Shown piece after piece: positions 34,584-43,378 of a DNA stretch of 64,000 nt; the first letter of the stretch is position 1; every line of letters begins with the position of its first letter. The position numbers and the translations under genes were made by a program. The DNA is taken from the NCBI GenBank assembly GCA_017624835.1, contig JAGAMG010000010.1, forward strand, positions 1 to 64,000. The letters run 5' to 3'. This DNA comes from Lachnospiraceae bacterium (GTDB taxonomy: Bacteria; Bacillota; Clostridia; Lachnospirales; Lachnospiraceae). The notes beneath the pieces were generated by a model that did not search any database, was not told where the DNA came from, and saw nothing but the letters and a program-made list of their open reading frames with translations.

Positions 34584-35429
34584 ATGCAGAAACGAAAACT
34601 AAAGGACTTAAATTTATTGGATGATTTCCTCTTTAATTCCATGGTTACATATCCGGGAATCGGAGAATCATTCAGCCGGGAACTACTGAGAATCATATTT
34701 CAAAAGGATTTTGGAAAGCTTATTGTGGTGCCACAGAAAACCTATTATGGTTCCGATACTGACAAGCATGGTACAAGACTTGATGTGTATCTTGAAGAAG
34801 AGGAATCTGAACCGGATATACTAAGCACTTCTACAATCTACGATATTGAACCAAATCTACTTGATTCTACAGAAATCATCAATTCACTCCCGAAACGTAT
34901 GCGATTTTATCATGCAAAAATAGATGCTCGAAGCCTTAAGTCCGGCGAGAGCTATCGCGCATTGAAAAACGTCATTGTAATCATGATAACTCCTTATGAT
35001 CCCTTTGGACTCAACCGCATGGTATACACTATACGTGCTAAATGTGAGGAAGTTCCCGATATGGCATATGATGACGGAGCCAGAACTCTCTTTTTGTATA
35101 CCAAAGGAACAGAGGGAAATCCATCTACCGAATTGAAACAGCTATTGCAATATATGCAAGATACAACATTGGAAAATGCAACAAACAATACCCTTCAAAC
35201 CATTCACCAAATGGTGGAAATAGTCAAGCAGGACGAGGAGGTGTCACTTTCCTATATGAAAATATTTGAACGGGAAGAAATTATATTTAATCAAGGTATA
35301 GAACATGAAAAAGCCAACACTGAGCGTGAAAGACAACGGGCTAATGCTGAAAAGGACAGAGCTGATGCAGCTGAGCAAGAAATCCAAAAACTCAAGGAAG
35401 AACTTGAAAAATTGAAAGCAACAAAATAG
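34584..35429 (+). CDS. PD-(D/E)XK nuclease-family transposase-like protein (PDDEXK_2 type)
   Basis: A 281-residue member of the Rpn/PDDEXK_2 'transposase' group. The N terminus (LKDLNLLDDFLFNSMV), RLDVYLEEEE and YDIEPNLLD, then LPKRMRFYHAKIDARSLKSG are the family pattern; the last 45 residues are a highly charged coiled coil (ERQRANAEKDRADAAEQEIQ). The ATG at 34584 has AAAGGAG seven bases upstream. It is a lone gene with its own terminator and without inverted-repeat ends, next to a dispersed repeat. Mobility is not evident. Confidence 0.85.
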   Translation: MQKRKLKDLNLLDDFLFNSMVTYPGIGESFSRELLRIIFQKDFGKLIVVPQKTYYGSDTDKHGTRLDVYLEEEESEPDILSTSTIYDIEPNLLDSTEIINSLPKRMRFYHAKIDARSLKSGESYRALKNVIVIMITPYDPFGLNRMVYTIRAKCEEVPDMAYDDGARTLFLYTKGTEGNPSTELKQLLQYMQDTTLENATNNTLQTIHQMVEIVKQDEEVSLSYMKIFEREEIIFNQGIEHEKANTERERQRANAEKDRADAAEQEIQKLKEELEKLKATK

Positions 35430-35441
35430 TATTATATTATC

Positions 35442-35484
35442 AAAGAAGTTTTGGGCACTCTTTAGTATCCAAAACTTCTTTTTA
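35442..35484 (+). terminator. Terminator of the PDDEXK_2 gene
   Basis: AAGAAGTTTTGG and CCAAAACTTCTT form the stem, followed by TTTTAC. On the minus strand it may also terminate the HAD gene ending at 35494. Confidence 0.85.
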
Positions 35485-35493
35485 CTTAACGTT

Positions 35494-36213
35494 TTATAGT
35501 TTCCCTCTCAAGTCATTAATATACTCCATCAATTCCCCAAACCCACCATTAGGATACACTGAAATGTCCTTATTTTCCTTGTTAATCAAACAATCCGTCA
35601 GCAAAAAGACCTTCATTCCAAGCTCTGTTACTATCATATCCTCTGTTACATCATTGCCCACCATAAGGCATTCTTGGGGCTTTACAGCAAGCCTTTCTAA
35701 GATTTCCTCATAATATTTCAGATTTGGCTTGCAGTAATTTGAGGTTTCATAGGTTGTATAAAACTCAAAATCATCCGGTTCTAGTCCTGCCCAATGAATC
35801 CTGTTCCATGTGGCAATCTTAGGGAATAAGGGATTGGTTGCCAGAACCAGCCGAAACCCCTTTTCCTTTAGTCCGGCAATTACCTCTGTTGCCTGAGGAT
35901 TGCAGCCGCATACTGCCTTGGCTCCATTAAATTCATTTCTGTAAAATTCATCAAACAAAGGAATATCTTCTCTAACCTTTTCTCCATAAATCTGAGCAAA
36001 TTTGTTCCAAAATGCCTCTTCATTATTGCAGTTTCCATCATTTTTTACCATGGCAGAAACTCCTGCCCAAATTGCCTGAATCAATTCCTCTGACTGATAG
36101 CCATGTCCTGCCAGCTTCTTTGCAAGCAAACCAAAATAGGTCTTTACAAAAACATCCTGATCCATTGGCAGCAATGTGCCGTCTAAGTCAAATAAAATTA
36201 CCTTTATGCTCAT
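35494..36213 (-). CDS. HAD-family phosphatase
   Basis: A 239-residue haloacid dehalogenase-type hydrolase. Motif I is DLDGTLLP at 9-16, motif II lies in LVLATNPL, motif III uses Lys in YCKPNLKYYEEIL, and motif IV is MVGNDVTEDM. The cap is a helical C1 type (about 18-90). The substrate is unknown; YjjG-like nucleotidase or phosphoglycolate-like activity is possible. AGGAGA precedes the ATG. It follows the TauE gene by 20 bp and is probably co-transcribed with it. Confidence 0.85.
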   Translation of the reverse strand: MSIKVILFDLDGTLLPMDQDVFVKTYFGLLAKKLAGHGYQSEELIQAIWAGVSAMVKNDGNCNNEEAFWNKFAQIYGEKVREDIPLFDEFYRNEFNGAKAVCGCNPQATEVIAGLKEKGFRLVLATNPLFPKIATWNRIHWAGLEPDDFEFYTTYETSNYCKPNLKYYEEILERLAVKPQECLMVGNDVTEDMIVTELGMKVFLLTDCLINKENKDISVYPNGGFGELMEYINDLRGKL

Positions 36214-36233
36214 ATTCTTATCTCTCCTAAAAT

Positions 36234-36950
36234 CTACAAACTATTTATAATCAATGCCACTCCTGACACAATCAACATAATAATTACAATCTTCTTAACA
36301 AGCTTCTCATTCAATACTTTACTGCTGACCATCCCCAGATATAATCCCAATAACATAAATGGTATCAGCATAACAGTCTGTTTTGCAATATCAAATGTAA
36401 TAATTCCCCAAACTGCATACATTACAATTCTAAAGGTATTTTCTACCAGAAAAACCACACATATATTGGCTTTAAAAGAGCGACTGTCTTCCGTGACCCT
36501 ACTGACATAAGCCCCCAAAAGAGCTCCAATTCCATACAAGCCACACAATAATCCCGAAAGAATTCCTATGATACTCAGTACTACTTTAGATTGCTTCATT
36601 TTTCCCGGTTTCATCTCACGAAACAGCATTTCGATGCCAATTAAAACGATGACAAACCCAAAAATAACTTTTATCATCCCCGTATCTGCATTTCGTAGCA
36701 ACAATATTCCCGGAATATTTCCTCCTAACACAAGCAACGCAAGAGGCAGACAAACATTCCAGTTAATGGACTTTCGTTCCTTCCAAGCTAAAATTGCATT
36801 GGTTGGGTAGCCTAAAAGCAATTCCACAGGAGATATATTAATATTATTGTTGCCAAAACTCAATATGGTTGAAAAAACTAATGTATTTGCAAAACCACAT
36901 AGTCCCTTTACAAAGAACGCAGCAATAGCGGCAATTATCCACCAAATCAT
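36234..36950 (-). CDS. TauE/SafE-family membrane exporter
   Basis: A 238-residue integral membrane protein with about seven to eight hydrophobic segments. The opening AAIAAFFVKGLCGFANTLVF and the repeat-like LLCGLYGIGALLGAYVSR mark the sulfite exporter TauE/SafE (DUF81) family. The transported substrate (sulfite, sulfonate or another organic anion) is not known. GAGGAAT precedes the ATG. It lies divergent from thiT. Confidence 0.85.
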   Translation of the reverse strand: MIWWIIAAIAAFFVKGLCGFANTLVFSTILSFGNNNINISPVELLLGYPTNAILAWKERKSINWNVCLPLALLVLGGNIPGILLLRNADTGMIKVIFGFVIVLIGIEMLFREMKPGKMKQSKVVLSIIGILSGLLCGLYGIGALLGAYVSRVTEDSRSFKANICVVFLVENTFRIVMYAVWGIITFDIAKQTVMLIPFMLLGLYLGMVSSKVLNEKLVKKIVIIMLIVSGVALIINSL

Positions 36951-37089
36951 ATTATCATTCCTCGTACTTTCAATTTCCTTTTTTCTTACTATTTTTTCAA
37001 TCCCATAAAAATACTTCTTGACATTCCCCTAATAAAGCATTATATTGTCACTTGAAAAAGTAATCGGAACTGTCCGGTTACCATATAAT

Positions 37090-37181
37090 ACCGCTAGGGG
37101 AGCACATCGCTGAGATTGAATGTGTTTGACACGCATTCTAACCCTCACTACTTGAACCGGATAATACCGGCGTAAGGAAGC
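37090..37181 (+). ncRNA. TPP (THI-box) riboswitch
   Basis: The thiamine pyrophosphate aptamer is recognisable by its invariant pieces in order: CTAGGGGAGC, GCTGAGATTG, AACCCTCACTACTTGAACC and GGATAATACCGGCGTAAGG. A variable stem (TGTGTTTGACACGCA) lies between. It precedes thiT. A following hairpin at 37238-37268 is the likely expression platform. When TPP is bound, thiT expression should be shut off. Confidence 0.95.
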
Positions 37182-37237
37182 ACAATATTTATACTATATC
37201 TGACTGTGTCGGGTATTCGTATAAATACGATGTTGTC

Positions 37238-37268
37238 CCTCCTCGCGCAAACGAAGGAGGATTTTTTT
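37238..37268 (+). promoter_or_regulatory. Expression-platform hairpin of the TPP riboswitch
   Basis: CCTCCTCG pairs with CGAAGGAGG and is followed by seven Ts that run up to the thiT ATG. The stem both buries the GGAGG ribosome binding site and looks like an intrinsic terminator. The upstream GTATTCGTATAAATAC segment may form the competing structure. Confidence 0.7.
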
Positions 37269-37946
37269 ATGTTTTACAATGTTGTCGTTAACGATTGGGG
37301 CGAAACTACATATGTCCCCACCACTCTTGGAAATGTTCTTCTGGTTCTGCTGATTGTAGGGCTGCTGGCAATTGCCATGGTTTTTGCCAAAAAGCACAGT
37401 GCCGACAACAGCAAGCTATCCGTCCGTCAGCTGGCATTCTGCGCTATGGCTATCGCATTGGGTACGGTACTTTCCAATCTGAAGCTCTTTGACTTTCCCT
37501 GGGGCGGTTCTGTGACCCTGCTTTCCATGCTGGTTATCTGTCTACCGGGCTATTGGTTCGGTTTGGGTGCAGGAATTTTAACAGGCGTTGCCTATGGTGT
37601 ATTGCAGCTTTTGATTGACCCCTATGTTCTTTACCCCATGCAACTTGTGGTAGATTACCTGCTTGCTTTTGGTGCTCTGGGTCTTTCCGGTCTGTTTACC
37701 AATTCCAAGAATAGTCTTATCAAAGGATACCTTGTGGGCATCTTAGGCAGATATGTTTTTGCTGTGATTTCCGGCTGGATTTTCTTTGGCAGCTATGCCT
37801 GGGAAGGTTGGGCTGCTCTGCCCTATTCCCTTGTTTACAACGGCATCTACATCTTTGCAGAAGCCGCTATTACCTTGATTGTTTTGGCAATTCCTGCGGT
37901 ACGCCAAATGCTGGGACGTATCCGCAATATGGCAGGGGCTGTTTAA
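37269..37946 (+). CDS. thiT: Energy-coupled thiamine transporter substrate-binding subunit
   Basis: A 225-residue S component of an ECF transporter for thiamine. Six membrane segments are visible; the thiamine-site region WGGSVTLLSMLVICLPGYWF and the later DYLLAFGALGLSG fit ThiT. It needs the shared EcfA/A'/T module encoded elsewhere. The ATG at 37269 has GGAGG eight bases upstream; an earlier in-frame ATG lies within the riboswitch platform and is unlikely. Regulation by the TPP riboswitch confirms the assignment. Confidence 0.94.
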   Translation: MFYNVVVNDWGETTYVPTTLGNVLLVLLIVGLLAIAMVFAKKHSADNSKLSVRQLAFCAMAIALGTVLSNLKLFDFPWGGSVTLLSMLVICLPGYWFGLGAGILTGVAYGVLQLLIDPYVLYPMQLVVDYLLAFGALGLSGLFTNSKNSLIKGYLVGILGRYVFAVISGWIFFGSYAWEGWAALPYSLVYNGIYIFAEAAITLIVLAIPAVRQMLGRIRNMAGAV

Positions 37947-37960
37947 TTACAGCCCCTTTT
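37935..37960. terminator. Terminator at the thiT / GNAT convergence
   Basis: GGGGCTGT and ACAGCCCC form a stem followed by TTTT on the plus strand. It overlaps the stop codons of both convergent genes. Confidence 0.75.
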
Positions 37961-38375
37961 CCATCTGAATATAAAGACCCTGCTGAAAAACAATATGAAA
38001 GCCAAAGCTGCGATATAGGAAAACTGCCGGTTCCAAGGTAATTCTGGTATCCAAAAACAAGGTGTGACAGCCCTGTTCTTTTGCATAGCATTCCACCGTA
38101 TTCAGTAAAGCTTTTGCTATTCCTTTTCCCCTATATTCACTTTTGATAAACATTCGCTTTACCTCGCCAACACCATGAGCTTTTTCCCGAAAAGCGATAC
38201 AACCCATCGGAATATCATCACAATAGGCAATCCAAACACATTTTATATTTTCCTTTTCGCTATATCTTGTATATAACCCTTTATCATCGCCCAGAAAATC
38301 AATCATAAAATCATCTTGCTCCTGAAAAAGCTGTAAAACACTTGTATCAGTTATATTCGCAGATAAAATTTCCAT
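37947..38375 (-). CDS. GNAT-family N-acetyltransferase
   Basis: A 142-residue acetyltransferase with motif A MFIKSEYRGKGIAKALLNTV and a C-terminal FLYRSFGFHIV strand. The N-terminal acidic part (DFMIDFLGDDKG) is like that of amino-group acetyltransferases acting on small molecules. The substrate is unknown. It ends one base after the thiT stop on the opposite strand. Confidence 0.88.
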   Translation of the reverse strand: MEILSANITDTSVLQLFQEQDDFMIDFLGDDKGLYTRYSEKENIKCVWIAYCDDIPMGCIAFREKAHGVGEVKRMFIKSEYRGKGIAKALLNTVECYAKEQGCHTLFLDTRITLEPAVFLYRSFGFHIVFQQGLYIQMEKGL

Positions 38376-38462
38376 TAATTTCTCCTTCCCAAACGGATTT
38401 TTTATATTATAGCGTGGAAATATGAAAAAATCTACCAGAAATAGAGATACGTTTCAGTCAAG

Positions 38463-38499
38463 AAAAAGAGCAAGGTTGACCCTCTATCAAACCTTGCTC
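38463..38499 (-). terminator. Terminator of the AraC-clpP unit
   Basis: On the minus strand GAGCAAGGTT and AACCTTGCTC pair and are followed by TTTTTC. It lies 14 bp after the clpP stop codon. Confidence 0.85.
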
Positions 38500-38512
38500 A
38501 CAAACATGTCTA

Positions 38513-39103
38513 TTATCTTTTATCAATAATTTTATCAATCAAACCATATTTTAAAGCTTCCTTGGCAGACATATAGTTATCACGCTCTGTTGCCATTGCT
38601 ATTTCTTCCATGGTTTTTCCTGTATTTTCAGCCAAAATCCGATTTAAGCGTTGTTTGGTCTTCTGTATGTGATCAGACACAATTTTTATATCAGTTGCCT
38701 GTCCTTGAACACCATTTCCATGAATTGCCGGTTGATGTATCATAATTTCCGCATTGGGAAGAGCAATGCGTTTTCCCTTAGCCCCACCTGCCAATAAGAA
38801 TGCTCCGAAACTAGCCGCAAGTCCTATACAGATTGTTGATACATCACATTTGATATATTGCATGGTATCATAAATTGCCAAGCCTGCCGTAATAGAACCA
38901 CCGGGACTGTTGATATACAATTGAATATCTTTTTCCGGATCCTGTGCCTCTAAAAACAGCATTTGTGCAATAATTAAACTAGCGGAAACGTCACTTACCT
39001 CTTCCCCCAAAAAAACAATTCTATCCGATAATAACCTTGAAAAAATATCATAGCTTCTTTCGCCACGATTTGTTTGCTCAATAACATAAGGAATTGTACT
39101 CAT
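38513..39103 (-). CDS. clpP: ClpP-type ATP-dependent protease subunit (stand-alone paralogue)
   Basis: A 196-residue serine protease of the ClpP family. The catalytic triad positions are visible: Ser in GLAASFGAF, His in MIHQP and Asp in [11 protein letters not shown]. The N-terminal handle and gating region ([19 protein letters not shown]) are normal. It is not beside clpX or tig, where the housekeeping clpP of Firmicutes usually sits, but overlaps by one ATGA an AraC-type regulator gene. It may therefore be a second ClpP with special regulation. Confidence 0.93.
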   Translation of the reverse strand: MSTIPYVIEQTNRGERSYDIFSRLLSDRIVFLGEEVSDVSASLIIAQMLFLEAQDPEKDIQLYINSPGGSITAGLAIYDTMQYIKCDVSTICIGLAASFGAFLLAGGAKGKRIALPNAEIMIHQPAIHGNGVQGQATDIKIVSDHIQKTKQRLNRILAENTGKTMEEIAMATERDNYMSAKEALKYGLIDKIIDKR

Positions 39104-39516
39104 GCAGCCATCCTACCTCCCCATACACAATTTGTATATGAAAAATGGTACTTTGCACCTTTCATACTAATTCTGGTCTGTTTCGGATAGAACACGCCAT
39201 TTTTCCTGTATGTCTGTGGTGGACATAAATATAATTGATGAAACGCTAGCGTAAAAGCCTGCTGAGAATTGTAATGGGCTTCATAAGCGATTTCAACAAT
39301 GGCCTTTTGCGTTTCCACAAGCTTTTGTGCCGCCAACGTCAATCTGCGACCCTGTATATACTTATAAATTGTACAGTCTGTTTCTTCTGCAAAAACTCTT
39401 GCAATATAGAATTTTGAGTAATTTAATGCCTTTGCAATTTTATCCAAGGATAAATCTTCGTCCAAATGCTTTTCTATATACTCCACTATTTTCTCTACCA
39501 TGATTTTATCACTCAT
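39100..39516 (-). CDS. Short AraC-type HTH regulator coupled to clpP
   Basis: A 138-residue DNA-binding protein consisting of the AraC/MarA double helix-turn-helix only (about 8-108): [21 protein letters not shown] and [21 protein letters not shown]. The tail (about 108-138) is short with KQTRISMKG. No effector domain is present, so it resembles MarA/SoxS-like activators controlled by their amount. Its stop overlaps the clpP start (ATGA), implying coupled translation and a shared stimulus. Confidence 0.87.
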   Translation of the reverse strand: MSDKIMVEKIVEYIEKHLDEDLSLDKIAKALNYSKFYIARVFAEETDCTIYKYIQGRRLTLAAQKLVETQKAIVEIAYEAHYNSQQAFTLAFHQLYLCPPQTYRKNGVFYPKQTRISMKGAKYHFSYTNCVWGGRMAA

Positions 39517-39612
39517 ATAAAGACACTCCTTTCTCCCGTAGAGTATAACAGATTCCCTAAAAATAATCTTAATAGAAATTGCCCAAAATCCTGCTTCTTC
39601 TAATCTTATGCC

Positions 39613-42600
39613 TTATCCACGGCTCCCCGTTTCCTCCAAATAAAAGGAATACAACACCTTTTCCTTCACAGGCATAGACATAAGCCTTGACAATGCTTCT
39701 TCATAATAATCAAGCTGTACACTATAGCGATTCCATAATTCCTCCATGGAGCCGATAACATCCGTCTTATAATCCAACAGCACCAATTCTCCATCCTCCA
39801 CAAAGAATACGTCAATGATTCCCTGTATCAGCACGGTTTCATCTGCGGGGAATTCTTCTCCTAATCGTCCGGCATCAATTCCTAATACAAAGGGCTGCTC
39901 TCTGTAAAGCTCGCCTCTTCTGTCAGCAGACCACATTCGATATGCCAATTCACTTTCCAGAAAATGCACCAGCTTTCTGATATTAATAGCCTTGACGTAT
40001 TCTTCGCTGAGACGAAGGGACTTGGTTTCCTGCTTAAGAAAATTCTGCAATGCTTCATTTAAAAATTCAGCTCCTTGCTTGCCACCTCCCAAATTATCCA
40101 GCATCACCCTGCGATAATTCTCATAATCCTCCGGGAATTCTGCAAACAAACCTCCCAACAGTTCCTCAAAATCCATCAGCTCCATCACTCTATGGAAGGC
40201 ATTACCGCGCACGGTACCGCTGACCGCTTCTTCCCCTCTCTTAAATGCGGGGATATAGGGCTGTACTTCCTTTTCCTCAAAAGCATGGTAAGCTGCCTCA
40301 TCCTTTTCAGCCATTGCTGCAATTTTCAACTCTGATACAGTGGTCTTGGTATACAGCTTTTGCAGCTTTTCATAAGGATACTGATAGGCAAACTGCTTCC
40401 GCAATTTTTGCAAGGCTTCCGCATCTGCATACTTTTCCGCTTCTCCCAGCAGTAATCTTCTATCCATGAACTGGAATTGTTCCTTCATTCGGTTTCCTAA
40501 CAAAACTTCCGCATCAGCAATTGCAACCTTTACCCGGGACTGTCCCAGAATAGGAAGCAGGAAATCCAAGTAACTGCCCGCTTCTACAAAATCCAGATAG
40601 GACAACTGCTCTTTAGCGGTCATCTGCTGCAACTCCCACTTTTCTGTTGCCTTTTCCAAAGTACCTGTCATAATCAGCTTTTCCTTGGCACGGGTCAGGG
40701 CAACATATAATACACGAAGCTCCTCTGCCAGATTGTCCTCACGCATCTTGCGAGACAGTGCCATCCTTCGCAGGGTTTTATTACGGATACGCTTCACAGG
40801 ATTTACATAATCCGTGGCAAGTCCTAAATCCATGTCCACTATGAGAGCTTGGTTAGTATCCTGCATGTTAAATCGTTTGGCAGTTCCCGACACAAAGGTA
40901 ACCGGGAACTCCAGACCTTTACTCTTATGAATACTCATAATACGCACCACATCTGCGTTTTCATCCAGAGTATCTGCCTCTCCATAATCCACATCATATT
41001 TTTCCAGCTGCTCCATATAACGAATAAAATGAAACAATCCAAAATAGCTGGTCTTCTCAAAATCCGATGCCTTAGTAAAAAGCATTTCCACATTAGCACG
41101 TCTCTTACTACCTGCCGGCAGGGCTGTCACATAATTCAAATAATCAAAATCCGTTACCAGCTTTTGCAGTAAATCACGGATTGGCATGTAAGTAGTACAA
41201 TCGCGGTATGATTTTATTATTTGTATAAACTTTTGCATTTTTTCCTGCAATTCTGTCTTTTTACATTCTTCAAATTGCACTGTTTTGCAAGTTTTTCCTT
41301 CATTTTGTGCAACTTCAACTATGCTGTCATTCTCCTGTGCATAGGCGCAAACTGCTTCATACAGACTGCCTCCCTTTTGAAATCCTCTGATACAGGCAAT
41401 CTCTTCCTCAGTAAATCCCCCAAAGAGAGATTTCATCACACCATACAAAGGAATATCCTGCAAGGGATTGTCCAGCACGCGAAGCAGCTGCAACAGCTCC
41501 TGTACTTCCGTAGCTGCAAAATATCCCGTCTTGGAGGTAATATAAACAGGAATCCCTTCCTCCTCCAAAACCTTCTTAAATTCCTCATCCCAACCGCTGT
41601 TACTGCGAAGCAGAATCACCATATCACTGAATCGTACCGGACGAAGCTCACCTGTTGCCTTATCCGTTACCTGAAAATGCTGCTTTAATTCCTTTATTCT
41701 GCCGGCAATGGCAAGGGCTTCCGCTTCCTTTGCCCCTAATTCATCCTCTTTTGCAGGCTTTTCCACCAGCAAAAGCTCACTGCTGCAATCTGCATTTTCC
41801 GGATAAGACGCGCCTGCATACAAGGCTGCCTTATCATCATATTCTATACCACCAATGGTTTTACTCATAATCCGTGAAAAAACATCATTTACCGTATCCA
41901 CCACCTGAGTTCTGCTTCGGAAATTTCTGGACAAATCAATTCTCCGACAAGCTCCACTATCAGAATAGGTTTCATACTTTTCCAAAAACAGCTCCGGTCT
42001 CGCCAGACGGAATTTGTAAATACTTTGCTTCACGTCTCCTACCATAAAACGATTGAAGTTTCCCTCTTCTTCACCGGAAACAGCCTTGAGCAAATATTCC
42101 TGCACAAGGTTACTATCCTGATACTCGTCAATTAAAATCTCATGGAAATACTGGCGGTACTCCAATGCCACATGGCTGGGACGAATCAGAAACTTCTGAC
42201 CGCTCTTTTTCCCATCACATTCCTGGTCATCACAGACTTCCCTGTCCAAAAGAATATCCAGCGCATAATGCTCCATATCGGAAAAATCTATCAGCTTCCT
42301 CTCCTGCTTTTTTGCTTTCATTCTGCGGTCAAATTCCAGCACTAAATCAATCAAAGTCCCCACCGGAGCAGCACACTCCCTGCCCTGCTCCACCGCCAAA
42401 GAAAGGGGTGTCAAAAAAAAGCTCTCAGAAAGCTTTTGCAAGGTCTCCTTTACCTGACTACGCAGTTCCTTTGCCAGTTCTCTCTTTTCCGGGGAAACAG
42501 AAGCATCCTTCTTGCTAGGTAATCTGCCAAAGGAAATTGCAGGAATTCTTGCAGCAAAATCCTCCAGATTTTTACAGCCACAGACCTTCTCAATCTGCTC

Positions 42601-43365
42601 CAGCTCATTATCCACCAATTCTCCATACATATAGGGTCCATCAGGGCTTTCACAAAGCAGCTGTACCTCCTTTAGCTTCTCATAACAGCCTGCAAGCACC
42701 TTACCCATATAAGCACAGAGATATTTGCCATAATCACTTTCCATTAAATCACTCACGGTTATCGCTGCATAATCCGCCTTACGTTGCATCAGCCATTCCT
42801 CCGGCCAGGGAAAGCTGGCTGCATAGCGGGACAGATTCAGGATATGGTCTTCCAACACCTTTTCCCTGCCACCGGGGCAAAAATATTCTACACAGTAAGT
42901 AAAATCAGCATCCTTTGCTGCATACTTTTCTTCTAAGAGTTCCTGCAATACATCCCGGGAAAGGAGCTTGATTTCTCCCTCGTCCGCCACACGGAATGCA
43001 GGGTCTAACCCTATCTCATTGAAATGATTGCGTATCAAAAACAAGCTAAAGCTGTCAATTGTGGTAATCTGAGCATTATGCAAAAGGGTCGCCTGCTTCT
43101 GGATATGTTCATCCTCCGGATTTTCCAAAAGTTTCTCGGCAATCCCTGCGGAAATACGCTCCCGCATTTCCGCTGCTGCCGCATTGGTAAAGGTCACAAT
43201 CAACAGCCTGTCAATATCCACAGGATGGCTTCCGTCACATACCATTTGTACAATGCGCTCTACCAGCACCGCAGTTTTACCGCTGCCTGCTGCCGCAGAC
43301 ACCAAAATATTACAATTATGAAGGTCTATAACCTCTTGTTGTTCAGGGGTAAAAGAAATAGCCAA
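39613..43365 (-). CDS. addA: Helicase-exonuclease subunit AddA
   Basis: A 1250-residue UvrD-like helicase with a C-terminal RecB-type nuclease. Walker A is SAAAGSGKTAV, the DExx-type box is ILIDEYQDSNLVQEYLL, and later helicase motifs include RIMSIHKSKGLEFPVTF and VLYVALTRAKEKL. The nuclease shows QGIIDVFF and VLLDYKTD. With AddB it processes double-strand ends for RecA and recognises Chi. I choose a TTG start at 43365: AGGGAGGA lies eight bases upstream and no ATG exists near the conserved SFTPEQQ opening. Thirteen bases separate it from addB. Confidence 0.94.
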   Translation of the reverse strand: MAISFTPEQQEVIDLHNCNILVSAAAGSGKTAVLVERIVQMVCDGSHPVDIDRLLIVTFTNAAAAEMRERISAGIAEKLLENPEDEHIQKQATLLHNAQITTIDSFSLFLIRNHFNEIGLDPAFRVADEGEIKLLSRDVLQELLEEKYAAKDADFTYCVEYFCPGGREKVLEDHILNLSRYAASFPWPEEWLMQRKADYAAITVSDLMESDYGKYLCAYMGKVLAGCYEKLKEVQLLCESPDGPYMYGELVDNELEQIEKVCGCKNLEDFAARIPAISFGRLPSKKDASVSPEKRELAKELRSQVKETLQKLSESFFLTPLSLAVEQGRECAAPVGTLIDLVLEFDRRMKAKKQERKLIDFSDMEHYALDILLDREVCDDQECDGKKSGQKFLIRPSHVALEYRQYFHEILIDEYQDSNLVQEYLLKAVSGEEEGNFNRFMVGDVKQSIYKFRLARPELFLEKYETYSDSGACRRIDLSRNFRSRTQVVDTVNDVFSRIMSKTIGGIEYDDKAALYAGASYPENADCSSELLLVEKPAKEDELGAKEAEALAIAGRIKELKQHFQVTDKATGELRPVRFSDMVILLRSNSGWDEEFKKVLEEEGIPVYITSKTGYFAATEVQELLQLLRVLDNPLQDIPLYGVMKSLFGGFTEEEIACIRGFQKGGSLYEAVCAYAQENDSIVEVAQNEGKTCKTVQFEECKKTELQEKMQKFIQIIKSYRDCTTYMPIRDLLQKLVTDFDYLNYVTALPAGSKRRANVEMLFTKASDFEKTSYFGLFHFIRYMEQLEKYDVDYGEADTLDENADVVRIMSIHKSKGLEFPVTFVSGTAKRFNMQDTNQALIVDMDLGLATDYVNPVKRIRNKTLRRMALSRKMREDNLAEELRVLYVALTRAKEKLIMTGTLEKATEKWELQQMTAKEQLSYLDFVEAGSYLDFLLPILGQSRVKVAIADAEVLLGNRMKEQFQFMDRRLLLGEAEKYADAEALQKLRKQFAYQYPYEKLQKLYTKTTVSELKIAAMAEKDEAAYHAFEEKEVQPYIPAFKRGEEAVSGTVRGNAFHRVMELMDFEELLGGLFAEFPEDYENYRRVMLDNLGGGKQGAEFLNEALQNFLKQETKSLRLSEEYVKAINIRKLVHFLESELAYRMWSADRRGELYREQPFVLGIDAGRLGEEFPADETVLIQGIIDVFFVEDGELVLLDYKTDVIGSMEELWNRYSVQLDYYEEALSRLMSMPVKEKVLYSFYLEETGSRG

Positions 43366-43378
43366 ACCAGCTTCCTCC

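Noticed and set aside
34584..35429. Complete insertion sequence around the PDDEXK_2 gene
   Set aside because: No terminal inverted repeats or target duplications were seen at either side; the gene has its own ordinary terminator.
41221..41688. Plus-strand 155-codon frame
   Set aside because: It lies antisense within addA, with a Phe/Cys/Leu-rich composition typical of a reversed coding strand.
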